Shown: positions 1 to 6,576, counted from the first letter of the stretch. The stretch: DNA of 6,576 nucleotides from Thermoleophilia bacterium UBA6103 (GCA_002423545.1 DIWP01000061.1:1-6576), one strand, 5' to 3'. Numbers and translations are program-made. Notes: generated by a model from the sequence alone, not told the origin.

Positions 1-3000
1 GCCGACCACCTCATCGAGGACATCCTGTACTGGAGGTTCCAGTACCCCGACATCCGCGGCGCGACCGACGAGTGGGAGGTGGTGGTCAACCCCTACCACC
101 TGCCCAAGATCCGCTGCTGGATGCACATCATCGAGTCCAACCCCGCCCTCTTCGAGCGCCTGGCCGCCGCGCTCAACGTGCAACTCCGGCTGGGCGGCGT
201 GTACATCGCCGACACCGATCTGTTCCAGCGTGACGTCACGCAGTTCCTGAACGCGGACATCCGCCCCATCTACTTCGTCGCCAAGCAGCTGCTGCGCACG
301 CTTCCCGTGTACTTCGGAGACGTCGGGGCGGAGGGCGAACTGCGCGCCGTGTCCACACAGATCGACGAGATCTGCGGGCGCAGGGACACGCTCATGCACT
401 TCCTGCGCAAGCAGGCGCACGCGGAGTCGTCCAACCGTCTTGTCGCCTTCAGCCGGGCCGTGCTGCGGTACTGGATGACGCTCGACGCCTCGCTGCTCGC
501 GCCGTACCTCTCCGCCAACACGCTGGACCTGGTGCGGGGCGAGCAGGACTGGGCCGAAGGGCCCCACGCCGTGCTGCTGGCCCTGCAGCGCCAGTCGCTG
601 CCGGCGCCGGACGGCGCGACCGCGGGAGGCGGCCGGCGTCGCGCCGCCCGCTCGCGCAGCGAGGTCGCCGAGCTGTCCCCGGAGATGGAGGAGTTCCTCG
701 ACCGGCTGCTCGTGTTGTCCACGGCCGAGCTCGGCGACCGCCTCGCGCGGATCCGGGCGGGCAAGGGCCGCGAGGGCACGATCGAGACGCAGCGCCGGCG
801 CGTGGCCCTGCTCGTCCGCACCCATCAGTTGCTCGCCCAGAAGTACTCGCTCTCGGCGGCGGACGTGGGCGGCGCCGTGGGCCACCACCTGCAGCTGGAG
901 GCGCGGGTCCGCGAGGCGTTCCAGGCGGCTCTGGCCGCCTGGCAGAGCCGCCCGGCCCCGCGCACCCGCGACCGGCTGCTGGACGCGTCGCTCACCGTGC
1001 TGGAGGAGCTCAAGGCCATCATCCTCGACCCGGCCCCGTCGGTCGCGACCGAGAACCTGTACCAGAAACGGCACATCGCCGCCGGCATCCCGTCGATCTA
1101 CGGCAACTACAGCGAGCCCAAGTTCGACGCGCTGGGGTTGTCGTTCCGCGTGGAGGTCCTGGTGGGCAGGCTGCTCGAGGACCTGGTCGCGGAGGGCATG
1201 GAGGCCTACGTCACGCGCGATTCGCTGCGCCGCATGGCGACCGCCATCAAGCGGTTCGAGCGCGCGCTTGCCGCCGACGGCGTCGACTCGCGCGTCCTGG
1301 GCGCCAACCTCGGCATCCTGCAGGCGAGCTTCAGCCTCCACAACTTCACCTTCCACCAGTATCAGAACGTGTTCCAGTTCCTGGCGCAGAGCGTCACCGA
1401 GCTGTCCTCCATCTCCGTCCTCAGCCACGAGCAGGTGCTGCACGCGGTGCTCACCAACGATCCCCGCCAGGTGGAGGCGCGGCGCCTCTCGGTCGACGCC
1501 GTTGCGGAGATGGTGCTGCGCGAGGTGCTCGTGTCGGCGCTCGGTATGCAGACGGTCGACCGGTACGTCACGGCGGCGCTGCGCCAGATCTCCATGCTGC
1601 ACGGGCGTATGGACAACGAGGCGCTCACGCGGATGATGAACTACGACCCCGAACGGCTGGTCTCTCCCATCCACAGGCGCAAGGCGTTCACCGACGACCA
1701 GGTGACCCTCGGGTTCAAGGGCCTGGGTCTCAAGGAGATGGCGGCCTACGGGCACAACGTGCCCGAGGGCTTCGTGCTCACCACGGAGCTGTTCGGGGCC
1801 ATGCCGGCCATGTCGTACCCGCCGCTGTACGACGACACGGTGCAGCGCGTGCACAAGGCCGTGGCGCAGCTGGAGCGCAGAGCGGGGTTGCGCCTGGGCG
1901 ATCCCGCGCGTCTGCTGCTGCTCTCCATCCGGTCGGGCGCCGCCATCTCCATGCCGGGGCTCATGACCACGTTCGTGAACGTGGGTCTCAACGACGAGCT
2001 GGCCGAGGCACTGGCGCGGCAGCCCGGCCTGGACTGGGCGTCCTGGGACAGCTACCGGCGCTTCCTGCAGTCGTGGGCCATGTCCGACGGCATCGAGCGC
2101 GACTTCTTCGACGAGATCATGACGGAGTACAAGGCGAGGTACGGGGTCGGCCAGAAGGTGGACTTCACGGCCGCGCAGATGCGCGAGATAGCCCTGTCCT
2201 ACAAGTCGCGCGCCCGCGAGGCGGGGGTCACGTTCGTCGACGAGCCGTTTCCGCAGGTTCTCGACTGCATCCGCCGCGTGATCGATTCGTGGGATTCGGA
2301 ACAGGCGCGCATCTACCGCGGATACCTCGGCATCTCCGAGGAGTGGGGCACTGCGGTCGTCGTCCAGCGCATGGTGTTCGGCAACCGCAGCCGCGAGTCG
2401 GGGTCCGGCGTGACGTTCACCAACAACCCGCTCGAGCCGCACACGCGCCAGGTGCGGCTCTTCGGCGACTTCGCCGTTCGCAGCCAGGGCGAGGACCTGG
2501 TCGGCGGCCTGGTCTTCCCGCTGCCCATCTCGGAGGCCCAGCGCCGCGGCAGCCGCACCTACAGCGGAACGGAGCACTCGCTGGAGCGGGACTTCCCCGG
2601 GGTGTACGAGCAACTCCTGTCGGTCGCGCGCGACCTCGTGGGCGAACGCGAGTACGACCCTCAGGAGATCGAGTTCACCTTCGAGTCGCCGGCCGCCTCG
2701 GACCTCTACATCCTGCAGAAGCGCGCGCTGGTGCAGGAGCAGACCAAGGACGCCGCCTACTTCGACACGGCGTCCCCCAATTACGGCCAGCCCGTGGCCG
2801 TGGGCATGGGCGTCGCCGGCGGCGCCTATGCCGGCCGGGTGGCGTTCACGGCGGAGCAGATCGGCCGGCTCGAGAGAGAGGCGCCGGACGACAACATCGT
2901 GCTGTTGCGCCCGGACACGGTGCCGGAGGACATCGCCATGATCACGCGCGTGAGCGGCATCCTCACAGCGCGCGGCGGCACCACGTCGCACGCCGCGGTC

Positions 3001-3195
3001 ACGGCCAAGCGACTCGGCAAGACGGCGGTGGTCGAGTGCCTGGACCTGGAGGTCGTGGAGCAGCAGGGCATCGGCCGGCTGGCCGGCAAGGAGGTGCGCG
3101 CCGGCGACTGGCTCTCCATCGACGGGCGTACCGGCAACATCTTCCTCGGACGCATCCCCACCCGGGCGCAGCCGGCGCTGGGCGAGCCCCGCTGA
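1..3195 (+). CDS. PPDK-like PEP/pyruvate-binding domain protein without TIM barrel (5' partial)
   Basis: The frame is open from the first base, so the true start lies upstream; 1064 codons are visible. Numbering codons from base 1, codons 1-570 match no domain I recognise. They look largely helical, with an Ala/Gly/Arg-rich hinge at codons 201-220. A PPDK-type ATP-grasp domain covers codons 571-908: GFKGLGLKEM with Lys573, SIRSGAAISMPG with Arg644, GTAVVVQRMVFGN, GVTFTNNP, EIEFTFE with Glu891, and LQKR with Gln906 and Arg908. Spacings resemble PPDK Lys22, Arg92, Glu323 and Gln335. A phosphohistidine domain follows, with PEDIAMI and GGTTSHAA; the catalytic His997 codon is at 2989-2991. The protein stops right after IDGRTGNIFLGRIP, where PPDK would continue into its PEP/pyruvate barrel. 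It probably moves phosphate from ATP to histidine and on to an unknown acceptor. True PPDK activity is unlikely without a partner. Domain assignment is firm; function is open. Confidence 0.88.
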   Translation, partial: ADHLIEDILYWRFQYPDIRGATDEWEVVVNPYHLPKIRCWMHIIESNPALFERLAAALNVQLRLGGVYIADTDLFQRDVTQFLNADIRPIYFVAKQLLRTLPVYFGDVGAEGELRAVSTQIDEICGRRDTLMHFLRKQAHAESSNRLVAFSRAVLRYWMTLDASLLAPYLSANTLDLVRGEQDWAEGPHAVLLALQRQSLPAPDGATAGGGRRRAARSRSEVAELSPEMEEFLDRLLVLSTAELGDRLARIRAGKGREGTIETQRRRVALLVRTHQLLAQKYSLSAADVGGAVGHHLQLEARVREAFQAALAAWQSRPAPRTRDRLLDASLTVLEELKAIILDPAPSVATENLYQKRHIAAGIPSIYGNYSEPKFDALGLSFRVEVLVGRLLEDLVAEGMEAYVTRDSLRRMATAIKRFERALAADGVDSRVLGANLGILQASFSLHNFTFHQYQNVFQFLAQSVTELSSISVLSHEQVLHAVLTNDPRQVEARRLSVDAVAEMVLREVLVSALGMQTVDRYVTAALRQISMLHGRMDNEALTRMMNYDPERLVSPIHRRKAFTDDQVTLGFKGLGLKEMAAYGHNVPEGFVLTTELFGAMPAMSYPPLYDDTVQRVHKAVAQLERRAGLRLGDPARLLLLSIRSGAAISMPGLMTTFVNVGLNDELAEALARQPGLDWASWDSYRRFLQSWAMSDGIERDFFDEIMTEYKARYGVGQKVDFTAAQMREIALSYKSRAREAGVTFVDEPFPQVLDCIRRVIDSWDSEQARIYRGYLGISEEWGTAVVVQRMVFGNRSRESGSGVTFTNNPLEPHTRQVRLFGDFAVRSQGEDLVGGLVFPLPISEAQRRGSRTYSGTEHSLERDFPGVYEQLLSVARDLVGEREYDPQEIEFTFESPAASDLYILQKRALVQEQTKDAAYFDTASPNYGQPVAVGMGVAGGAYAGRVAFTAEQIGRLEREAPDDNIVLLRPDTVPEDIAMITRVSGILTARGGTTSHAAVTAKRLGKTAVVECLDLEVVEQQGIGRLAGKEVRAGDWLSIDGRTGNIFLGRIPTRAQPALGEPR

Positions 3196-3229
3196 GCGCC
3201 GGCTCCGCCGCCCCTCGGAGACCCGGCGC
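3196..3229 (+). terminator. Strong hairpin just after the PPDK-like stop codon, probable terminator
   Basis: The hairpin begins at the base after TGA. GCGCCGG (3196-3202) pairs with CCGGCGC (3223-3229), and CTCCG (3203-3207) pairs with CGGAG (3216-3220). This gives 12 GC-rich base pairs with a 2-nt bulge (3221-3222) and an 8-nt loop. No proper U-tract follows; only GTTTC occurs about 10 nt downstream. It may be a U-poor intrinsic terminator, as often proposed in high-GC bacteria, or an mRNA 3'-end stabiliser. It separates the PPDK-like gene from gap. Confidence 0.55.
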
Positions 3230-3273
3230 GGCGTGCCCGTTTCAATCCCGCGCCGCTGGTGAAGATGGTGCTA

Positions 3274-3293
3274 GACGCCGCCGCCGCGGCGTC
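3274..3293. repeat. Perfect 8-bp inverted repeat with a 4-nt loop upstream of gap
   Basis: GACGCCGC (3274-3281) is the exact reverse complement of GCGGCGTC (3286-3293), with CGCC between. The element lies 56 bases before the gap start and about 22 bases before the candidate -10 hexamer, so it overlaps the expected -35 zone. It could be a second terminator hairpin, followed by only GTTCCC, or a binding site for a dimeric regulator of the glycolytic operon. Short GC palindromes also arise by chance in such sequence. The symmetry is certain; the role is inferred. Confidence 0.4.
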
Positions 3294-3321
3294 GTTCCCG
3301 GAGCTTGCTCTGGTGTAGGCT
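3294..3321 (+). promoter_or_regulatory. Candidate promoter for the gap-pgk-tpiA-gpmI operon
   Basis: TAGGCT (3316-3321) fits the TANNNT -10 pattern common in actinobacteria and would start transcription near 3328, giving a leader of roughly 22 nt before the gap ATG. The -35 side (GTTCCC at 3294-3299, or neighbouring registers) matches TTGACA poorly. A TTGCTC at 3305-3310 is too close to this -10; pairing it with AGCAAT (3328-3333) would place the start inside the Shine-Dalgarno. The upstream hairpin makes a promoter in this gap likely, but the exact hexamers are uncertain. Confidence 0.35.
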
Positions 3322-3338
3322 GTCGCGAGCAATCGAAT

Positions 3339-3344
3339 GGGAGG
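3339..3344 (+). promoter_or_regulatory. Ribosome binding site of gap
   Basis: GGGAGG lies 5 nt before ATG 3350 and decides the start. The frame is open further upstream, to a TTG at 3305, but that extension has no family similarity. From 3350 the protein opens directly with MTVRVGVNGFGRIGR, the usual GAPDH N-terminus. Confidence 0.8.
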
Positions 3345-3349
3345 ATGCG

Positions 3350-4348
3350 ATGACGGTACGTGTAGGCGTCAACGGGTTCGGGCGGATCGGTCGCCTCGTG
3401 GTGCGGGCCGCGCTGCGACAGGGCGCCGACATCGAGTTCGTGGCGATCAACGATCTCACCGACGCGACGACGCTCGGTCATCTCTTGAAATACGACTCCG
3501 TGCACGGCGTGTTCCCCGGCGCCGTGGACGTGGAAGACGACGCGCTCGTGATCGACGGCAAGCGCGTCCGCGTCACCAGCGAGACCGACCCGGCCAACCT
3601 CCCCTGGCGAGAGCTGGACGTTGACGTGGTCATCGAGTCCACCGGCCGCTTCACCGAGCGTTCCGCGGCCGCCAAACACCTTGAGGCCGGCGCGCAGAAG
3701 GTGGTCATCTCGGCTCCCGCCAAGAACCCGGACGTCACCATCTGCCTGGGCGTGAACGAGGAGATGTACGACAAGACCAAGCACGACGTCATCTCCAACG
3801 CCAGCTGCACCACCAACTGCCTGGCGCCCATGGCCAAGGTGCTGGTCGACAACTTCGGCGTCGAGCGTGGCTTCATGACCACGATCCACGCCTACACCAA
3901 CGACCAGAAGGTGCTCGACTTCCCGCACAAGGACCTGCGCCGGGCGCGGTCGGCGGCGCTGTCGATCATCCCCACCACCACCGGTGCCGCCCGGGCGGTC
4001 TCACTGGTCATCCCCGAGCTGCAGGGCAAGCTCGACGGGCTGGCGCTGCGTGTTCCGACGCCGGACGGGTCGTTCACCGACATCGTCGTCGAGCTCGAGA
4101 CCGAGGTCGAGGTCGAGGAGGTCAACGCGGCGATGAAGCAGGCCGCCGAGGCGGGACCGATGGCCGGCATCCTGCAGTACTGCGACGAGCCCATCGTGTC
4201 GGCCGACGTCATCGGCAACAGCCACTCCTCCATCTTCGACGCCGAGCTGACCATGGCCAAGGGCCGTCTGGTCAAGGTCATGTCGTGGTACGACAACGAA
4301 TGGGGTTACTCGTGCCGCATCGCCGATCTGCTGACGCGACTGCTCTAG
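3350..4348 (+). CDS. gap: Type I glyceraldehyde-3-phosphate dehydrogenase, phosphorylating
   Basis: This 332-residue protein, normal length for the family, oxidises glyceraldehyde-3-phosphate with NAD+ and phosphate to 1,3-bisphosphoglycerate in the cytoplasm, normally as a homotetramer. The N-terminal Rossmann domain opens with VGVNGFGRIGR (residues 5-15). The active site is SNASCTTNCLAP with nucleophile Cys153, and the base is His180 in HAYTNDQ. PHKDLRRAR and IPTTTGAARAV form the S-loop and phosphate-site region. The C-terminal SWYDNEWGYS is the conserved NAD-contacting segment. Asp35 in AINDLTD sits where NAD-specific GapA enzymes carry the acidic residue that binds the adenine ribose, so NAD preference and a glycolytic role are inferred. 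A run of GAG/GTC codons around 4090-4125 encodes an acidic stretch that is normal in the family. It is the first gene of the glycolytic block, and pgk follows after 36 nt. Confidence 0.97.
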   Translation: MTVRVGVNGFGRIGRLVVRAALRQGADIEFVAINDLTDATTLGHLLKYDSVHGVFPGAVDVEDDALVIDGKRVRVTSETDPANLPWRELDVDVVIESTGRFTERSAAAKHLEAGAQKVVISAPAKNPDVTICLGVNEEMYDKTKHDVISNASCTTNCLAPMAKVLVDNFGVERGFMTTIHAYTNDQKVLDFPHKDLRRARSAALSIIPTTTGAARAVSLVIPELQGKLDGLALRVPTPDGSFTDIVVELETEVEVEEVNAAMKQAAEAGPMAGILQYCDEPIVSADVIGNSHSSIFDAELTMAKGRLVKVMSWYDNEWGYSCRIADLLTRLL

Positions 4349-4368
4349 CGGCCTGCCACTGAGCTGCC

Positions 4369-4375
4369 GGAGGAG
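4369..4375 (+). promoter_or_regulatory. Ribosome binding site of pgk
   Basis: GGAGGAG lies 9 nt before ATG 4385. It supports that start over the in-frame ATG at 4400, which has no comparable upstream site and would drop the usual MAKRS-type N-terminus. Confidence 0.7.
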
Positions 4376-4384
4376 ACGAGGACG

Positions 4385-5572
4385 ATGGCGAAGCGCTCGA
4401 TGAGCGACTACCCGCTCGACGGCAAGCGCGTGCTGGTGCGGGTCGACTTCAACGTGCCGCTCGCCGACGGGGCGGTCGCCGACGACACGCGCATCCGGGC
4501 GGCGCTGCCGACCATCCGGGCGCTGGTCGACCGCGGCTGCCGGGTCGTGCTGGCCTCTCATCTCGGCCGGCCCAAAGGCGAACGTGTCGATGCTCTGAGC
4601 ATGGCGCCGGTCGCCGCCCGCCTGGCCGAGCTGCTGGGCCGTCCGGTGGAGACGGTGGCCGACTGTGTCGGCGACGAGGTCGAGGCGGCGGTCGCCGGCC
4701 TCGGCCCCGGCGACGTGCTGCTGCTCGAGAACCTGCGCTTCCACAAGGAAGAGACGGCCAACGACCCCGACTTCGCGCGCTCCCTGGCGGCATCGGCCGA
4801 CGTGTACGTCGACGACGCCTTCGGCACCGCCCACCGCGCGCACGCCTCCACCGAGGGCGTCACGCATCACCTGCCGGCGGTCGCCGGTCTGCTGATGGCG
4901 CGTGAGCTGGAGACGCTCGGCCGCCTGCTGAGCGATCCGCGGCGACCGTTCGTGGTGGTGCTCGGCGGCGCCAAGGTCTCGGACAAGATCGGCGTCATCG
5001 AGACCATGCTCACGCTCGCCGACGCCATCCTCATCGGCGGCGCCATGTGCTTCGCGTTCCTCAAGGCCCAGGGCCTCGAGGTCGGCCGCTCGAAGGTGGA
5101 AGAGGACAAGGTCGGCGTGGCCGCCGACATCCTCGCCAAGGCCGCAGATGCCAGCTGTGAGCTGGTCCTGCCGGCCGACGTCGTCGTGGCCGCCGAAGCG
5201 GCCGCCGGCGCCGAGCGGCAGACGGTGGCCGCCGCTGCCATGCCGGCCGACCGCATGGGCCTGGACATCGGCCCGCGGACGGCGGCCGACTTCGCCGCCC
5301 GGATCCGCATTGCCGGCACGGTCTTCTGGAACGGTCCCATGGGCCTGTTCGAGATCCACGACTTCGCCGCCGGCACGCGGATCGTCGGCGAAGCGGTGGC
5401 GGACTGCCCCGGCACGACGGTGGTCGGCGGCGGCGACACCGTGGCCGCCGTCCGGGCCTTCGGACTGGAGGACCGCATCACCCACGTCTCCACCGGCGGC
5501 GGCGCCGCCATGGAGCTTCTCGAGGGCCGGACGCTGCCCGGCGTGGCCGCCCTCCTCGACGCAGACCACTGA
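4385..5572 (+). CDS. pgk: Phosphoglycerate kinase
   Basis: This 395-residue protein, standard length, transfers phosphate from 1,3-bisphosphoglycerate to ADP, giving ATP and 3-phosphoglycerate. It is a cytoplasmic, two-lobed monomer in most bacteria. N-lobe substrate motifs are VRVDFNVP (18-25), the DDTRIR arginines (36, 38), SHLGRPKG (58-65), LENLRF (114-119) and VDDAFGTAHRAHAS. C-lobe nucleotide motifs are GGAKVSDK (194-201, with Lys197), FWNGPMGLFE, GGGDT (348-352) and STGGGA (from 369). All are complete, so the enzyme should be active. It lies 36 nt after gap and 34 nt before tpiA on the same strand, consistent with one mRNA. The complementary strand also has a 551-codon open frame here, judged to be a composition artefact. 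No fusion to TpiA is seen, although such fusions are known in some bacteria. Confidence 0.97.
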   Translation: MAKRSMSDYPLDGKRVLVRVDFNVPLADGAVADDTRIRAALPTIRALVDRGCRVVLASHLGRPKGERVDALSMAPVAARLAELLGRPVETVADCVGDEVEAAVAGLGPGDVLLLENLRFHKEETANDPDFARSLAASADVYVDDAFGTAHRAHASTEGVTHHLPAVAGLLMARELETLGRLLSDPRRPFVVVLGGAKVSDKIGVIETMLTLADAILIGGAMCFAFLKAQGLEVGRSKVEEDKVGVAADILAKAADASCELVLPADVVVAAEAAAGAERQTVAAAAMPADRMGLDIGPRTAADFAARIRIAGTVFWNGPMGLFEIHDFAAGTRIVGEAVADCPGTTVVGGGDTVAAVRAFGLEDRITHVSTGGGAAMELLEGRTLPGVAALLDADH

Positions 5573-5592
5573 CGGCGCCTCCGTGACGCCAG

Positions 5593-5599
5593 AAAGGAG
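5593..5599 (+). promoter_or_regulatory. Ribosome binding site of tpiA
   Basis: AAAGGAG lies 7 nt before ATG 5607. It fixes the tpiA start although the same frame stays open far back inside pgk (to about 5148). That upstream stretch is only an out-of-frame reading of pgk. Confidence 0.8.
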
Positions 5600-5606
5600 C
5601 GCGGCG

Positions 5607-6374
5607 ATGGCAGCCACGCGACGTCCCCTCATGGCCGGCAACTGGAAGATGTACAAGACGCGGCCGCAGACGGCGTCCTACTTCGAGGCGTTCGTGCCGC
5701 AGGTGGCCGGCGTGGCAGACCGCGACATGCTGCTCTGTGTCCCCTTCACCGACCTGGGCACCGCTCTCGAGGCCACCGCCGGCAGCGGCGTGCAGATCGG
5801 CGCCCAGACCATGCACGCCGCCGAGGAGGGAGCGTTCACCGGCGAGGTCGCCCCCGGCATGCTCGTCGAGCTCGGCGTCTCCTGGGTCATCCTCGGGCAT
5901 TCCGAGCGGCGCCAGTACTTCGGCGAGACCGACGAGGCGCTGGCCGGCAAGGTGCGCGCGGCGCTCGACCACGGGCTCCGTCCCGTCCTCTGCGTCGGCG
6001 AGACCCTCGACGAGCGCGAAGCCGGCACGACGCGGGACAAGGTCGTCGGCCAGCTGCGCGTCGACCTGCGCGAGGTCAGCGCCGAAGAGCTGCCCGGCGT
6101 CGCCGTGGCCTACGAGCCGATCTGGGCCATCGGTACCGGCCGCACGGCCACGCCGGAGATGGCGCAGGAGACGGTGGCGGTCTGTCGGGCGGCGCTGGCC
6201 GACGGCTTCGGCGCCGCCGCCGAGCAGGTGCGCATCCTGTATGGCGGCAGCGTCAAGGCGGCCAACATCGACGAGCTCATGGCCCAGCCCGACATCGACG
6301 GCGTGCTGGTCGGCGGCGCCAGTCTGGACCCCGGCGAGTTCGCCCGCATCGTCAGGTTCCAGGCGCCGGTATGA
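5607..6374 (+). CDS. tpiA: Triosephosphate isomerase
   Basis: This 255-residue protein, typical length, interconverts dihydroxyacetone phosphate and glyceraldehyde-3-phosphate, usually as a cytoplasmic homodimeric TIM barrel. The catalytic set is complete: Asn12 and Lys14 in AGNWKM (10-15), His98 in ILGHSERRQYFGE, and Glu170 in AYEPIWAIGTG, followed by the flexible loop-6 hinge AIGTGRTATP. Phosphate-binding motifs LYGGSVK and VLVGGASL lie near the C-terminus. Starting at 5607 gives MAATRRPLMAGNWKM, a normal N-terminus. The TGA stop (6372-6374) overlaps the gpmI ATG in an ATGA, which suggests translational coupling. Its product feeds Gap, encoded two genes upstream. Confidence 0.97.
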   Translation: MAATRRPLMAGNWKMYKTRPQTASYFEAFVPQVAGVADRDMLLCVPFTDLGTALEATAGSGVQIGAQTMHAAEEGAFTGEVAPGMLVELGVSWVILGHSERRQYFGETDEALAGKVRAALDHGLRPVLCVGETLDEREAGTTRDKVVGQLRVDLREVSAEELPGVAVAYEPIWAIGTGRTATPEMAQETVAVCRAALADGFGAAAEQVRILYGGSVKAANIDELMAQPDIDGVLVGGASLDPGEFARIVRFQAPV

Positions 6375-6576
6375 CGCCGGCGGCCGACGCTGCCTCAGTG
6401 GCCGGCCGCACGTTCCGGCCGGTCGTCCTCATCGTCATGGACGGCTGGGGCATGGCGCCGGCCGGACCGGGTAACGCCATCGCCCTGGCGCGGACGCCGG
6501 TGTTCGACCACCTCTGGCAGACGTACCCGCACGGCGTTCTCCAGGCCGGTGGCGAGGCGGTCGGCCTGCCGCCGGG
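6371..6576 (+). CDS. gpmI: 2,3-bisphosphoglycerate-independent phosphoglycerate mutase (3' partial)
   Basis: Sixty-eight codons are visible before the window ends. The family enzyme converts 3-phosphoglycerate to 2-phosphoglycerate through a phosphoserine intermediate, using two metal ions, usually manganese, in an alkaline-phosphatase-like fold. The visible part has the family N-terminus: RPVVLIVMDGWG with the first metal-binding Asp at residue 24, GNAIALARTPVFDHLW, and GEAVGLPPG. The catalytic serine motif, expected as GNSEVGH just downstream, lies beyond the window. ATG 6371 overlaps the tpiA stop by 4 nt. Only a weak AGG (6361-6363) precedes it, so initiation probably relies on coupling. 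This start leaves 16 residues before the core, slightly long for the family. GTG 6398 is an alternative start but has no Shine-Dalgarno. Confidence 0.93.
   Translation, partial: MTPAADAASVAGRTFRPVVLIVMDGWGMAPAGPGNAIALARTPVFDHLWQTYPHGVLQAGGEAVGLPP

Noticed and set aside
79..81. GTG as the start of the PPDK-like gene
   Set aside because: The frame is open back to base 1 and codons 1-26 look like coding sequence. The GGGAGG at 74-79 touches the GTG, so it cannot serve as its ribosome site. The gene is treated as 5' partial.
2941..3195. Broken or frameshifted full-length pyruvate phosphate dikinase
   Set aside because: The stop falls at the domain boundary, followed at once by a hairpin and the gap leader. 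No downstream frame shows barrel motifs, so decay is not supported.
2073..3353. 426-codon open frame on the plus strand inside the PPDK-like gene
   Set aside because: It is an offset reading of the ATP-grasp and phosphohistidine coding sequence, dominated by Arg, Gly and Ala. The overlapped frame has the conserved motifs.
3242..3928. 228-codon open frame on the minus strand covering the gap promoter region
   Set aside because: It mostly mirrors the gap coding sequence, shows no family motif, and would run through the gap ribosome site and the hairpins.
4088..4125. Short GAGGTC-like direct repeats in gap
   Set aside because: They encode the acidic ELETEVEVEEVNAA segment that GapA proteins normally have here, so the repetition comes from codon choice and not from a separate element.
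5148..5606. N-terminal extension of tpiA making a 408-residue protein, or a Pgk-TpiA fusion
   Set aside because: Upstream of 5607 the frame is an out-of-frame shadow of pgk. Pgk ends normally at 5572, and a good Shine-Dalgarno precedes ATG 5607.
4001..5656. 551-codon open frame on the minus strand opposite gap and pgk
   Set aside because: It lies across the highly conserved gap and pgk genes, is rich in His/Asp/Gly/Arg as expected for a complementary reading of GC-rich codons, and shows no recognisable domain. It is an antisense composition artefact.

Overview
The window is very GC-rich, with G or C at most third codon positions, and carries five co-directional (+) genes: a PPDK-like protein gene cut by the left edge, then a glycolytic block gap-pgk-tpiA-gpmI cut by the right edge. 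No RNA gene, mobile element, CRISPR array or origin is visible. The GC content, a TANNNT-type -10 candidate and the gene order would suit an actinobacterial or other high-GC bacterial lineage. The taxon cannot be fixed from this sequence, because gap-pgk-tpiA-gpm clusters also occur in Firmicutes and elsewhere.

Layout. Positions 1-3195 are the 3' part of a large gene. It encodes about 570 residues of unrecognised, probably helical sequence, then a PPDK-type ATP-grasp domain and a C-terminal phosphohistidine swivel domain. The PEP/pyruvate TIM barrel of true pyruvate phosphate dikinase is absent, and the protein ends cleanly at the domain boundary. Positions 3196-3349 are non-coding. They hold a strong bulged hairpin directly after the stop codon, a second perfect palindrome, a -10-like hexamer and a Shine-Dalgarno, so the glycolytic genes probably form their own transcription unit. 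Then come gap (3350-4348), pgk (4385-5572), tpiA (5607-6374) and the first 68 codons of gpmI (6371 to the window end). They are separated by 36 nt, 34 nt and a 4-nt overlap.

The four enzymes form the trunk of lower glycolysis/gluconeogenesis: TpiA interconverts DHAP and GAP, Gap oxidises GAP to 1,3-bisphosphoglycerate, Pgk makes ATP and 3-phosphoglycerate, and GpmI makes 2-phosphoglycerate. All catalytic residues that lie in the window are intact. The most unusual item is the PPDK-like protein: its ATP and phosphohistidine machinery is preserved but the phosphoryl acceptor domain is missing, so its substrate is unknown. I saw no convincing new multi-gene system; the rest is conventional core metabolism.
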